In this document: positions 16,979 to 25,764 of the stretch, in pieces | Layout: every line of letters starts with the position of its first letter | How positions within the stretch are numbered: position 1 is the stretch's first letter | Source: Rossellomorea vietnamensis | Lineage (GTDB): Bacteria > Bacillota > Bacilli > Bacillales > Bacillaceae_B | Direction of reading: 5' to 3' | Assembly (NCBI RefSeq): GCF_025398035.1 | Contig: NZ_CP104558.1 | Coordinates: 2,108,001 to 2,172,000 of the forward strand | Length of the DNA: 64,000 bases | The notes under the pieces: model-generated | What the model was told of the DNA's origin: nothing | The model's database searches: none | Seen by the model: the letters and a program-made list of their open reading frames with translations, nothing else | Position numbers and translations under genes: made by a program

Positions 16979-18735
16979 TGTAACTTCGCCAATCTCACAA
17001 ATTCCTCACTATCCTTCACGCACAGCTCCATCCCTTTTTCCCAAAAGGATTCCTTCGTAATGTCTTCCCCCAAATGCTTCATGACGAGTTCTTCTGCCGA
17101 CATGCTGCCTGAATCCCGCAGGAGAGCCATATAATCGTCCTCGAATCCTTTTCCTGTTTCCTTCGCCCTGGCGAAAAGATGGAGGGCCAGTAAATAACCA
17201 AATGTGTACGGAAAGTTATAGAAAGGAGATTCCGTTTTATAAAAATGGGGCGTCCATATCCACGAATGAACAGGGACCTCATCAAGGGCTCCAGCATACC
17301 CCTCTTTCATGGCCGACCCCATCAGCTCGTTCAGACGTGCGGCAGGTATAAATCCTTTTCTCCGTTCTTCGTGAACCTGTTTCTCAAAAATGAATCTCGC
17401 ATGCAGATTCATAAAGTTCATGACGCTCCTCTTCAATTTCTCATCTAGAAGGAACAGCTTCTCTTCGTCAGTCGCCGCCTGGTCCATGGCCGCTTCAAGG
17501 ATGATCATCTCTGCGAAGGTGGACGCCGTTTCCGCCAAATTCATGGGATACGATTTGTTCATCCCGTTTACCTGTTTCATGGCATGGTTATGAAAGGCAT
17601 GGCCCAGTTCATGTACAAGGGTCAGCACGCCTTTAAATGTACCCGGGAACGTCATAAACACCCTTGACTCCCCCGTCAACGGAAACCCGGCACAAATGGG
17701 AACCGCCGACTTACCGGGACGATTTTCCGCTTCGACCCACCCTTCACGGAATGCGGTATCCGCAAACTCCCCCATTTCTGCTCCGAATGCACGAAACCGC
17801 TCCTCGATCAACTCGGCTGCTTCTCCGTACTCCATTCCTTGATGGTCATGATTCATCGGGGACCAGAAGTGATAGGACTTCATTTTGGCATCGCCATTCA
17901 TCCCTGCCTTGACATTCAGATATTCCGCAAACGGCTCTTTATACTTATCCATCACAGAAAGCATCGCATCCAGCGTTTCCGGCTTCATCCGGTTTTGAGC
18001 AAGAGGAATCTGAAGAACATCCTCGACGCCCATGCTCTTATACATATTCAATCTGAAGCCTGCCAGATGATTCAGGATCTGAGCGAACTGTCCCTCTTGC
18101 TCGGTCCATTTTGCCACCAGCGCTTCATGAGATTTTTTTCTTATCGACTCATCGGCATGGGTTCTGAGATTAATGGCCTGTCCAACCGAAAGCTCCTCTC
18201 CTCTCACCCTTACCTTGATGCTGCTCATGAACGACTGATACAATTGGCCCCATGCGTGGTATCCGTCTGCCATGAGATCTAATACTTCCTTAGAAGGCTC
18301 CCGCACCGCTTCTTCCCGCCACTCGTTCAGTATGAACCGGTAATCCTTAAGATTCTCTGAAGTAAGCAGACATCCCCATACCACTTCCTCTATGGAAGCT
18401 AACATTCTCTTCAAGTCACTCGTGATAGAGTCATAACTTGATTGAAGAGCCGTCGTTTCCCCTCTATAAAATTGCGCTCCCTGGTCGTCCGGATCCACCG
18501 AAAGCAGACAGATGGCAAATGATCTCATCTGTGATATCGACACCTTTATCTCTCTTAGCCGATCAAGAACATTCCCCAGTTGATCTGGATCCAGCTCCAC
18601 TTTCTGCATCAGCTCTTCCAGCTCGGAAACCCTGGCTTTCGTCTGTTTCATATGGTCTTCTAATTCGGGTGATGCGCTTCCTCCGTTGAAAATGCTGTCG
18701 AGATTCCAAACCACCTTATAATCAGTATCATTCAT
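16975..18735 (-). CDS. M3 family oligoendopeptidase
   Basis: A 586-residue PepF/M3B-type cytosolic metallopeptidase that cleaves short peptides. The zinc site HELGH is at 375-379 (HELGHAFHNHAM), with the downstream Glu ligand in ETASTFAEM. The ribosome binding site GGGGAG sits about nine bases before the ATG. A second M3 peptidase of similar length lies at 31675-33453; the two are clearly paralogues with the same motif order but are not close copies. It is coupled to the small membrane gene downstream. Confidence 0.9.
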   Translation of the reverse strand: MNDTDYKVVWNLDSIFNGGSASPELEDHMKQTKARVSELEELMQKVELDPDQLGNVLDRLREIKVSISQMRSFAICLLSVDPDDQGAQFYRGETTALQSSYDSITSDLKRMLASIEEVVWGCLLTSENLKDYRFILNEWREEAVREPSKEVLDLMADGYHAWGQLYQSFMSSIKVRVRGEELSVGQAINLRTHADESIRKKSHEALVAKWTEQEGQFAQILNHLAGFRLNMYKSMGVEDVLQIPLAQNRMKPETLDAMLSVMDKYKEPFAEYLNVKAGMNGDAKMKSYHFWSPMNHDHQGMEYGEAAELIEERFRAFGAEMGEFADTAFREGWVEAENRPGKSAVPICAGFPLTGESRVFMTFPGTFKGVLTLVHELGHAFHNHAMKQVNGMNKSYPMNLAETASTFAEMIILEAAMDQAATDEEKLFLLDEKLKRSVMNFMNLHARFIFEKQVHEERRKGFIPAARLNELMGSAMKEGYAGALDEVPVHSWIWTPHFYKTESPFYNFPYTFGYLLALHLFARAKETGKGFEDDYMALLRDSGSMSAEELVMKHLGEDITKESFWEKGMELCVKDSEEFVRLAKLQ

Positions 18736-18749
18736 ATTCCATTCTCCCC

Positions 18750-19220
18750 CTAATCCCAGAGATTCGCCCTCGTAATCCCACCTGTTCGTAAGTAATCTAA
18801 TAACTGACCGGCGTGAACGGATTCGTGATAAGCGATTCTCATCAGCATGTCGCCCATTTCCCTCACATAACCTACATCGGAACGATCAATCTTAACTGCA
18901 GATAACGATTCTTCGTTCAATTCCGACACATATTCCAGGAAACTCTTTCTGAACGGCCCGGCAAGCTCCAACTCGTTTTCCACTGAAATGTACGGCTTAC
19001 CTGCAAAGGGTGATTCGTATTCCCTTAAACTCCCTCCATTGATTAACGCCATGTGATAATAATGTTCACTTTCCAACACATGACGAACCATCTCGATACA
19101 AGACATGGCCTCACCATCTGGTTTCCAATGTAAAAAGTCCTTTGGAATGCCCGACCAAAGCTTTACGCTTCTCCGTCTCACTTCTTCCAAATTAAGTATG
19201 ATTAATTGAATTGCATTCAT
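18750..19220 (-). CDS. DinB family protein
   Basis: A 156-residue four-helix-bundle protein. The metal-binding histidine triad is visible: His47 in EMVRHVLES, with His132 and His136 in YHESVHAGQ. DinB/YfiT-like proteins are putative metal-dependent thiol transferases or hydrolases. The gene lies 14 bp upstream of the M3 peptidase gene in the same direction, so they probably share a transcript. It is divergent from the GNAT gene at 19347. Confidence 0.85.
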   Translation of the reverse strand: MNAIQLIILNLEEVRRRSVKLWSGIPKDFLHWKPDGEAMSCIEMVRHVLESEHYYHMALINGGSLREYESPFAGKPYISVENELELAGPFRKSFLEYVSELNEESLSAVKIDRSDVGYVREMGDMLMRIAYHESVHAGQLLDYLRTGGITRANLWD

Positions 19221-19287
19221 TTAGTACCCTCCTATTCAAACGTATGTTCTTATTTTAGCTTATTTTCTACTATCTTCCAATCAAAAT

Positions 19288-19316
19288 TTGTCCCAATTTT
19301 CTAAATAGACTATAAT
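19288..19316 (+). promoter_or_regulatory. Sigma-A-type promoter of GNAT gene
   Basis: TTGTCC (19288-19293) and TATAAT (19311-19316) are separated by exactly 17 bases, about 30 bases upstream of the GNAT start. The -10 box is a perfect consensus. Confidence 0.75.
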
Positions 19317-19346
19317 TCCCTTATACTACTAAACGGAGGAATTATC

Positions 19347-19820
19347 GTGCCAATCACTTTAGCCTTATACAACGAAACCCATGAACATCAGCTTAAGGAC
19401 TTCCATCTCCCGGAAGAGCAGCTCCAATTCACGAGCCTGCCCCTTGATAAAATCCATAAGCCCACCATCTCACCAGACACCCGCCACATCGTGATCTTAC
19501 GTGATGACGTACCTGTCGGTTATTTTGCATTGGAGAACGGGGATAAACTCCGTAAATATTCGAATAACCCTAACGCAAGACTTTTAACCTCTTTCTCTAT
19601 CGATGCAAGACACCAGGGACAAGGCATCGCCAAGGAGGGGCTGAACCAGCTGCCAGGTTTCATCAGGGAACATCTTCCCGAGACCGACGAAGTGGTCCTT
19701 GGCGTCAATAAACGAAATAAAGCCGCCATCAGTCTCTACCTGAAGACGGGCTTCACCGACGAAGCCGAAGTATATGTGGGACCTAAAGGACCTCAGCATG
19801 TTCTCCATTTGAAAATATAA
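19347..19820 (+). CDS. GNAT N-acetyltransferase
   Basis: A 157-residue acetyltransferase starting at GTG, preceded by GGAGGAATTATC. The acetyl-CoA motif is DARHQGQGIAKEGLNQ, and the C-terminal NKRNKAAISLYLKTGF motif is typical of the family. The substrate is unknown. It is a single-gene transcript: a consensus promoter precedes it and a strong terminator follows directly at 19822-19855. Confidence 0.85.
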   Translation: MPITLALYNETHEHQLKDFHLPEEQLQFTSLPLDKIHKPTISPDTRHIVILRDDVPVGYFALENGDKLRKYSNNPNARLLTSFSIDARHQGQGIAKEGLNQLPGFIREHLPETDEVVLGVNKRNKAAISLYLKTGFTDEAEVYVGPKGPQHVLHLKI

Positions 19821-19821
19821 T

Positions 19822-19855
19822 AACAGGAATGTCCATTATCCTGGACATTCCTGTT
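19822..19855. terminator. Intrinsic terminator
   Basis: Arms 19822-19834 (AACAGGAATGTCC) and 19843-19855 pair perfectly over 13 bp with an 8-base loop and a short T-run. It lies between the convergent GNAT and VOC genes. Confidence 0.88.
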
Positions 19856-19859
19856 TTCA

Positions 19860-20234
19860 TTATCCCGTACAAATCATCACTCGATTGCCATCGGGATCCT
19901 GGATGATGAAGAAGGAAAAATCATCGAATCTTGTGATGTCAGAGACAATTTCATACTTCAACCGTTCTACATAGGAATAGGCTTCTTCAATGTTTTCAGT
20001 GTGAAAATTAAAGAGAGGGTACTTACTCTGATCAGCCTCTTTCGTGACACCCCCTGGTCCTGCATCCAGGGTCAATCCCGTAAAATGATTGATAGCCAGG
20101 TTGTAGACGGGATCTTCCACCTGATCGATATCATACGCCTGTCCCAGTAACTCGGAGTACCATCGGACGGATTCCTTCAGATTGCTGACATGGACGAACA
20201 CCGTATTGATTTGATTTAAAATCGGACTTTGCAT
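19860..20234 (-). CDS. VOC family (glyoxalase/bleomycin-resistance fold) protein
   Basis: A 124-residue protein of the vicinal-oxygen-chelate fold. The beta-alpha-beta pattern includes VFVHVSNLKESVRWYSELLG at the start and FFIIQDPDGNRVMICTG at the end. Not all metal ligands of glyoxalase I are visible, so its enzymatic activity is uncertain. It follows the ECF sigma factor gene by about 80 bp in the same direction and may be part of that transcript. Confidence 0.8.
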   Translation of the reverse strand: MQSPILNQINTVFVHVSNLKESVRWYSELLGQAYDIDQVEDPVYNLAINHFTGLTLDAGPGGVTKEADQSKYPLFNFHTENIEEAYSYVERLKYEIVSDITRFDDFSFFIIQDPDGNRVMICTG

Positions 20235-20311
20235 TGCTTTCCCGCTCCTTTATCATTTGAATGTCTTCATCCATAACAACGCAGGAAACGGTCAAAACCT
20301 TACAGGTGAAT

Positions 20312-21250
20312 TTAAAAAATATGATAAAAACAGGTGGCATTCAATTTCACCTTCAGCTCATCAGCGGCTTGTTTCATCAAGTCCCATGAAAAACAATAGA
20401 AAGCCCAGTGCGTGATCTCCTCTCCAACCGTCTCGATTAAATGGAGATTATTGAGATACAGATCTCCGTCAAGCTTCCTCTCCATCTCGACGACGACCTG
20501 CTTGCCCCAGAGTATTCTATATTCGGCAACGATTTGATGCTGCGTATCGACGACTTCCTTCCAATCTTTGAGGGAATTCCCCTTCGTTTCATCTCTGCCC
20601 ATTTCAATTCCGGCGTGAACGATATTGACTGTGACATTTTCACTCAGCACAGAAGCAATCAACTCGGGATCCTTATTTCTGAAACCATTCAATAACGTAT
20701 TAAGGGTCGCATTGGGAACCGGATTAAGGGCAGGTGTGGTTGTCACTTGCCTTTCCTTTGCTTTTCTAAGGACCGACCTTGCTCTCGTCAGGTTCGTATA
20801 TACTGCCCCTTCCGTCGTCAATATCATGCCTGCAATCTCACTTGCCTTGAACTGGAAAACCTCTGCGAGTAGAAGTGAGACATATTGATGGGGAGTCACA
20901 TGCTGCATGAGAAACTCTAGGTGATCCATTATGTCAAAGTCGAAAGTTGACTTGCGGTCAGGCTGAATCTCTTCCTCCAAAGACTGGACCGTATAAGGAT
21001 TGCGTCTATAACGATCAATCCACAGATTGGTCGCAATCTTAAATAAATACGATTTCATCTTTACAGGCCGATGCAATTTGGCAAGGATGGCAAGGGACTT
21101 GAACAGTGTATCCTGCACCAGATCCTCTGCATCCCAGGGCGACCGGGTTAACTTATAGCAATACTTCCACAAATCCGATCGATAGGGTTCGATTTCCTTT
21201 TTAAAACGCTGCTCGATTCCCCTCAGATCATCACTCAAATGTGTGGTCAT
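20312..21250 (-). CDS. ECF-type sigma factor with C-terminal SnoaL-like domain
   Basis: A 312-residue sigma-70 family protein. Region 2 is at about 20-90 (DAEDLVQDTLFK and MKSYLFKIATNLWIDRYRR) and region 4 at about 115-165 (FKASEIAGMILTTEGAVYTNLTRARSVL). An extra domain of about 130 residues follows, of NTF2/SnoaL type (LNTLLNGFRNKDPELIASVL onward). This layout fits the ECF41/ECF56-like groups, in which the C-terminal domain controls the sigma factor instead of a membrane anti-sigma factor. No anti-sigma gene is seen. It lies 44 bp downstream of two ABC permease genes, an unusual partner. Confidence 0.85.
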   Translation of the reverse strand: MTTHLSDDLRGIEQRFKKEIEPYRSDLWKYCYKLTRSPWDAEDLVQDTLFKSLAILAKLHRPVKMKSYLFKIATNLWIDRYRRNPYTVQSLEEEIQPDRKSTFDFDIMDHLEFLMQHVTPHQYVSLLLAEVFQFKASEIAGMILTTEGAVYTNLTRARSVLRKAKERQVTTTPALNPVPNATLNTLLNGFRNKDPELIASVLSENVTVNIVHAGIEMGRDETKGNSLKDWKEVVDTQHQIVAEYRILWGKQVVVEMERKLDGDLYLNNLHLIETVGEEITHWAFYCFSWDLMKQAADELKVKLNATCFYHIF

Positions 21251-21294
21251 AGCTTCCCACTCCTTTTATATCACAACCGATTGTTCAAGATATG

Positions 21295-22218
21295 TTAGTA
21301 AGAAATATTTTTAGTCGAATGATTCCGGACACCACGATCACCCGAAAGAAAAGATGACCTTCTCCTCATATAATCTCCATCGAAAAGGGTCCGGACTCCG
21401 TTTGTCACCAGGGTCAGTGACACAATCAGAAGGGTCAACATGAGGACCGGGAAGAAAATGATCCATGGAGACAGCATCAATTCATAGTAGTTGCTCCCGA
21501 TGAATGCCGTCCACCCGGGAATATAAAAACCAAGGATCGACACGTGCATCATCAGGGTCAATACAGCAATCATTTGACCGCTGAATATTAACAGGAACTT
21601 CCCTCTCACGCTCGGAATGACATGCTTTACAAGAATGTGAAGATGTCTTCCTCCCAGCACCCGGGCACCCTGGATGAATTCCTGCTGCATGGCCAGAAAG
21701 GTTTCTTTTCCGATCAGCTGCGATAATGAGGGGATGCCGACTCCGATCAAGATCCACGTGGTCATGGTCCACCTGAAGTCGGGATCTCCCATAAAAAGAT
21801 TAAAATCCATTAATCTCATACTGTAGAGTAATAGAAAGGCGAGAAGCGTAGTCGGGACAAAATGAAATCCTTCTATGAAAACATCCAACCATTTCAGCCT
21901 TCGATAAAGGAGTCCGTAAAGAAGTCCCAATACCATGGAAATAAGCATTCTCCCACCTGTGACAACAAGGGCAAACTTCAGAGTCGTCATGGTTTGTCCT
22001 AAAGTCGCATCAAACATATCGATCCCGCCGGTCGAAGTGCCAAAAGGATGTTCCCATGAGGGAGGGAGTGGCTTTTTGTTATAGTAATCTTCTTGTGAAA
22101 TCTTTCCTATGTCTTCTTTAAAGAAGTGAGTATTTACATAGCTTGTACCTAACAAAAGGACCAGCAACACTAGACCCACTATAAGGCTTCCATGCTTACA
22201 TAGCCTTCTGATCAACAT
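21295..22218 (-). CDS. Oligopeptide-type ABC transporter permease (DppC/OppC-like)
   Basis: A 307-residue inner-membrane permease. An N-terminal TM segment (about 12-29) precedes an extracytoplasmic stretch containing WEHPFGTSTGGIDMF, a hallmark of DppC/OppC-type proteins (usually HPFGTDxxGRD). Five further TM segments and the ATPase-contacting EAA-like loop (FIQGARVLGGRHLHILVKHV) follow. It overlaps the other permease gene by 23 bp. No ATPase or substrate-binding protein gene occurs in the window. Confidence 0.82.
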   Translation of the reverse strand: MLIRRLCKHGSLIVGLVLLVLLLGTSYVNTHFFKEDIGKISQEDYYNKKPLPPSWEHPFGTSTGGIDMFDATLGQTMTTLKFALVVTGGRMLISMVLGLLYGLLYRRLKWLDVFIEGFHFVPTTLLAFLLLYSMRLMDFNLFMGDPDFRWTMTTWILIGVGIPSLSQLIGKETFLAMQQEFIQGARVLGGRHLHILVKHVIPSVRGKFLLIFSGQMIAVLTLMMHVSILGFYIPGWTAFIGSNYYELMLSPWIIFFPVLMLTLLIVSLTLVTNGVRTLFDGDYMRRRSSFLSGDRGVRNHSTKNISY

Positions 22219-23119
22219 ACATCACTCCTTTCGGCAGAAATGATTGAATCAAGAAAAAGACGATCGACAATGGGAGTGTGAGTAAGATCAAGCCGGCCAA
22301 TATGATTTCGTAACTCGGATGATTGGTCATGAATTGTAAGATGCCGTAGATGTTAAACATGTATTCAAGGATGATCATGTTGGATAGAAGCAGTAGATAC
22401 ATATATTTCAAGTTATAAAAAAAGGAATAAAGGACGTTGGGAAACACATGCCGTACCAAGATGTACAGCTTCCCCATCCCCTTTGCCACCCCAAGCTCGA
22501 CATAGGGTTTACCGAGTTCATTCTCATACATCAAGATCGTATTTTTATAGAGATAAATCATGGGGATCAATGACAGCGTGAGTATCGGCAGAAAATAGAT
22601 CTTTTGTCCGGATACTGAATAGGGCTCTGTCACAAGTAGATTCGTATGTTTAAATACCCAAATGGCCCCCAGCTGCAAGGAGAAAATCACGAATACATCG
22701 GGCAGCGCCTCTAGAACCGTAAGAAAGGTTTTCGCTGCTTCCTGCATCCTTCTGGGTAAATAAAACGTTCCCGTCGTAAAAATAACCGCGAAGAATAACG
22801 CAATGAAAAGTGAGACAAAAAGGAGAAGAAGTGAATACGTATAGGATTCCAGTATGTACGGAAAAATCGTCCTCTCGACGTTGGTACCCTGTGCTATATA
22901 GCTGATCTCTTTAAAGTGCAACAGCTCAATAAACGTCTTCTTTAATTCAATGAAATAGTTTCCTGGAAAAAATCCTAATTCCTTTGTTTCCATTGCAAAA
23001 GGCTGATCAGCCGGTGGCGGAATGTCTTTAAACAGAAGTGCTGGAATATGGCAAATAAAGATGACGCTTAACGTAATGGCTACTAAAACAATCAAAAAAC
23101 GACCGAATTTACGCTCCAT
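22196..23119 (-). CDS. Oligopeptide-type ABC transporter permease (DppB/OppB-like)
   Basis: A 307-residue permease with TM1 at about 9-31, an extracytoplasmic domain (about 32-85) and five further TM segments. The EAA-like loop reads GKPYVELGVAKGMGKLYILV followed by RHVFPN. It forms a heterodimer candidate with the 21295-22218 product through their 23-bp gene overlap. The ribosome binding site is GGGGGG. Cognate nucleotide-binding and solute-binding genes are absent, so the pair must use ATPases encoded elsewhere or be a non-standard complex. Confidence 0.8.
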   Translation of the reverse strand: MERKFGRFLIVLVAITLSVIFICHIPALLFKDIPPPADQPFAMETKELGFFPGNYFIELKKTFIELLHFKEISYIAQGTNVERTIFPYILESYTYSLLLLFVSLFIALFFAVIFTTGTFYLPRRMQEAAKTFLTVLEALPDVFVIFSLQLGAIWVFKHTNLLVTEPYSVSGQKIYFLPILTLSLIPMIYLYKNTILMYENELGKPYVELGVAKGMGKLYILVRHVFPNVLYSFFYNLKYMYLLLLSNMIILEYMFNIYGILQFMTNHPSYEIILAGLILLTLPLSIVFFLIQSFLPKGVMYVDQKAM

Positions 23120-23273
23120 TCAATCCCCCCTGACTCTTTTGGAAAACAAATCCAATTTAGTATCATGTTAATACAAAGTTCAGAGTGATGACAACCTCTT
23201 TCCAAAAAATCAAAGGAGGGAAATTACCTCAGTGTCTTGAAATAGTTAAGATGAGATCAAAGGAGATGAGAAA

Positions 23274-23699
23274 ATGACTGTCCAGGACGTGCTCGAACAA
23301 TACAAAGATGCTATTCACGAAAGAGATATCGAAAGTTTCCTCTCCATCTATGACCCCGCTGTCCATATTTATGACTGCTGGGGGAAATGGGAGTGTATCG
23401 GACTTGCTTCATGGCAGGAGAATGTGACGGAGTGGTTTATCGGATTAAAGGCTGATGGAGAAATCCTGAAAGTCGACTTTCAGGATGTGGTGATGGAGGA
23501 AAATGCCCATCTTGCCTTTGCCCACTGTGCCGTGACATTTGCTGCCCACAAAGAAGCATCGGGGGAGAAACTTCGCCAGATGACGAACCGCTTTACATTC
23601 TGCTTGGAAAAAGTAAAGGATACATGGCTCATCACCCACGAACATTCTTCATTGCCGATCAGTATGGAGGATGGGAAAGGGATGTTTGGGCTCAGGTAG
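23274..23699 (+). CDS. SnoaL-like / NTF2-fold protein
   Basis: A 141-residue single-domain protein of the NTF2-like cone fold. It has the pattern VLEQYKDAIHERDIESFLSIYDP at the start, a DCWGKWECIG segment and a C-terminal WLITHEHSSLP strand. Similar proteins are annotated as DUF4440 or SnoaL-like ketosteroid-isomerase relatives. The ribosome binding site is AAAGGAGAT. The GNAT gene follows 11 bp later, so they are one operon. The substrate is unknown. Confidence 0.8.
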   Translation: MTVQDVLEQYKDAIHERDIESFLSIYDPAVHIYDCWGKWECIGLASWQENVTEWFIGLKADGEILKVDFQDVVMEENAHLAFAHCAVTFAAHKEASGEKLRQMTNRFTFCLEKVKDTWLITHEHSSLPISMEDGKGMFGLR

Positions 23700-23710
23700 A
23701 GGAGGACACC

Positions 23711-24292
23711 ATGCACATTCAACAAATTGACCGTTCAAAGCTTTCCCAGTACGCAACCGTTTCAATTGCATATGAAGTGACAACCGAGCTACACGTTTGT
23801 CCCATTCACAACGGGCTGGGAGGGCTTCGGTTGGTTGAAAAGCCGTGCTCCCCCTATGTGAAGGACTATGATCTCTTACCGAATTGTCATCCACTTTATT
23901 GGACAAAACAGTTTGACTTAGACGAATGGGGATTGTTCCTGGCTATCGAAAACGGCATGTACGTTGGGGCTGCTGCGGTGGCTCCAGAAACGGAAGGCAC
24001 CGCGACCTTATGGGACTTGCGCGTGCAGCCCGATGCCAGGGGGAAAGGCATTGGCGGGAAACTGCTGGACACGGTCATCCATTGGGCGAAAGACCGTGAT
24101 TACAAAACATTGATGGTGGAAACCCAGAACGTGAATGCCCCTGCCTGTACGTTTTATTCCAGCAAGGGATTTATTTTAGAGACGATTGATCAACATGGAT
24201 ACCGTGATTCTTTAGTAGAGAACGAAGTGAAATTAATATGGTCTATGGATCTAAAGCTCTCCAGCATGAAAAAGGAGAAGGATGAGTGGTAG
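23711..24292 (+). CDS. GNAT N-acetyltransferase
   Basis: The ATG at 23711 is chosen because AGAGGAGG lies just upstream; the open frame extends further 5' but overlaps the SnoaL-like gene. The 193-residue product has an acetyl-CoA site (VQPDARGKGIGGKLLDTVI) and a NVNAPACTFYSSKGF C-terminal motif. The residues before the GNAT core (ELHVCPIHNG) are longer than in minimal family members. Its 3' end overlaps the convergent membrane-protein gene by 42 bp. Confidence 0.85.
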   Translation: MHIQQIDRSKLSQYATVSIAYEVTTELHVCPIHNGLGGLRLVEKPCSPYVKDYDLLPNCHPLYWTKQFDLDEWGLFLAIENGMYVGAAAVAPETEGTATLWDLRVQPDARGKGIGGKLLDTVIHWAKDRDYKTLMVETQNVNAPACTFYSSKGFILETIDQHGYRDSLVENEVKLIWSMDLKLSSMKKEKDEW

Positions 24293-24550
24293 AAGGAAGA
24301 CTCCAATCATGGAAAGCAAACCAATGATCATGATTCGTTTTAAGGGGGCACTCCAGATTAAGCGAAAAGCGGTTCCTAACAATAAAACAACTAGAGTAAG
24401 ACCAGCAACCGTCCCTGCCGGCTCCGCTATCCCGAACTGTGATTGGATAAAGGAGCCTTGATTTACATCAAATGAAGTGAAGTTCACCCCTAACAAAATG
24501 AGCATCAGCAGTCCCATTCCCATTGCAACGTAGCCGCTTTTCTTCTTCAC
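24251..24550 (-). CDS. Three-TM membrane protein
   Basis: A 99-residue protein with hydrophobic segments at about 6-24, 45-64 and 73-94 and an N-terminal KKKS. It overlaps the convergent GNAT gene tail-to-tail by 42 bp, which is uncommon but possible. It lies 15 bp downstream of the APH-like gene in the same direction, supporting expression as its operon partner. The family is unknown. Confidence 0.55.
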   Translation of the reverse strand: MKKKSGYVAMGMGLLMLILLGVNFTSFDVNQGSFIQSQFGIAEPAGTVAGLTLVVLLLGTAFRLIWSAPLKRIMIIGLLSMIGVFLLPLILLLFHAGEL

Positions 24551-24565
24551 TTTTTCACCGCCCTT

Positions 24566-25546
24566 TTATTTCATTTCTTTTAGCCACTTCAACCATTCCG
24601 GTATTCTATCTGCATACTCCCCGAGCTCTCCTATCGTTTCGATGACCTGCCTGGTCCCCAACCGCTGCTCTTCTTCGTCCGTACATTCCAACCACAATGA
24701 CCTTTTCAAGTTATATTCCAACCATCCCAATTTTCCGGAGAACCCGTTTGTAAGGACCGCTTCCCAGTCTGAGGTAATGGCACCATTTTCACCTTGGTAG
24801 CCTCTGATAAACGCAGAAAACCGGTCTTGATTGGTCGCACCGGACCAGTAAAGGGCCGTCTCCACCAAATCATGCATCGGATTAATAAAACCCGCCGACT
24901 CCCAATCAATTACGACCGGTTCTCCTTTCACCCACATCACATTCTTCGGCTCTAAATCCCGATGACTCATCACCCTATCGTTTCCAAGCCTTGACTCCGC
25001 TTCACGTGCCCCTGCATCCCACTCATACAGATTCTCAATGATATCATCGAAGGACTTCACCCACTCTGCTTTCATATCCTGACCTTCCTGTAGATAGGCA
25101 TACCAATCAATCGAGGGACGGACCTCTGTCTCTTCCGGTTCTATTTCTATTCCTTGAAAATCTGTATGAATGTCTGCCAGAAGTGAACCTATCATCCTAC
25201 AATGTTCAATGCTGATCTCATCCTGTTTTACACTTCTGCCTTCGACCCAATCAAACACCAGAAACCATTGGTCCCCCACTTTCTGAATCGAATCCCCATC
25301 GAACGTCTTTGCCGGAAGAGCCGGCACATTTTCGGATACGTGTCGGGCCACCTTTTCTGAACGGATGTAGTTACCAAGGGCATCCGGCCTTTTCATGATG
25401 GATGGGTTCAATGCTTTGACGGCATATTTTCCTGTAGTAGTTACCACTGCATACATGGTATGTAAGAGGCCACCTGACACTTTAACGGGATCTGTGATCC
25501 ATTCGCCGAGATGGGTTTGGAAGCATAATTCTTTCAAATGTTCCAT
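24566..25546 (-). CDS. APH family phosphotransferase
   Basis: A 326-residue aminoglycoside-phosphotransferase-fold kinase. Motifs are YAVKALNP (ATP lysine), the hinge LVFDWVEGRSV, the catalytic loop VMSHRDLEPKNVMWV and the metal-binding VVIDWESAG. These match the phosphotransferase enzyme family group common in Bacillus. The substrate is unknown. It is the second of three APH-like kinases in the window. Confidence 0.82.
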   Translation of the reverse strand: MEHLKELCFQTHLGEWITDPVKVSGGLLHTMYAVVTTTGKYAVKALNPSIMKRPDALGNYIRSEKVARHVSENVPALPAKTFDGDSIQKVGDQWFLVFDWVEGRSVKQDEISIEHCRMIGSLLADIHTDFQGIEIEPEETEVRPSIDWYAYLQEGQDMKAEWVKSFDDIIENLYEWDAGAREAESRLGNDRVMSHRDLEPKNVMWVKGEPVVIDWESAGFINPMHDLVETALYWSGATNQDRFSAFIRGYQGENGAITSDWEAVLTNGFSGKLGWLEYNLKRSLWLECTDEEEQRLGTRQVIETIGELGEYADRIPEWLKWLKEMK

Positions 25547-25578
25547 GAGTGTTCACTACCCTTTCAACCATCGAATCG

Positions 25579-25677
25579 TTATATTTCAATTCCACACTTC
25601 CTCAAAACGAATGCCGACGAAACATAAACTGCCGGCAGCGCCACTATCCAGTACAATATATTTTTCGGCATGATCAT
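25579..25677 (-). CDS. Possible 32-aa membrane peptide
   Basis: A short frame starting MIMPKNILYWIV, with one hydrophobic segment and a basic C-terminus (RKCGIEI). Its ATG overlaps the stop of the 25674-25742 frame (ATGA), the hallmark of translational coupling. It is possible that the two frames are halves of one frameshifted gene. It is too short for confident assignment. Confidence 0.3.
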   Translation of the reverse strand: MIMPKNILYWIVALPAVYVSSAFVLRKCGIEI

Positions 25678-25742
25678 ATTAAAATAGTAAAAAACAACGT
25701 GATCCAAGTAAGCATCAATACTATCCCAAGTGCTTTTTTCAT
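25674..25742 (-). CDS. Possible 22-aa membrane peptide
   Basis: A frame of 22 codons encoding MKKALGIVLMLTWITLFFTI and two more residues, a nearly perfect single hydrophobic helix after two lysines. It begins 22 bases upstream of the GNAT stop region and is coupled to the next tiny frame by ATGA. Its ribosome binding site (GAAGGGA) is rather far upstream. It may be a real small membrane protein or the 5' half of a broken gene. Confidence 0.3.
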   Translation of the reverse strand: MKKALGIVLMLTWITLFFTILI

Positions 25743-25764
25743 CGTTTATGTAAAAATCCCTTCG

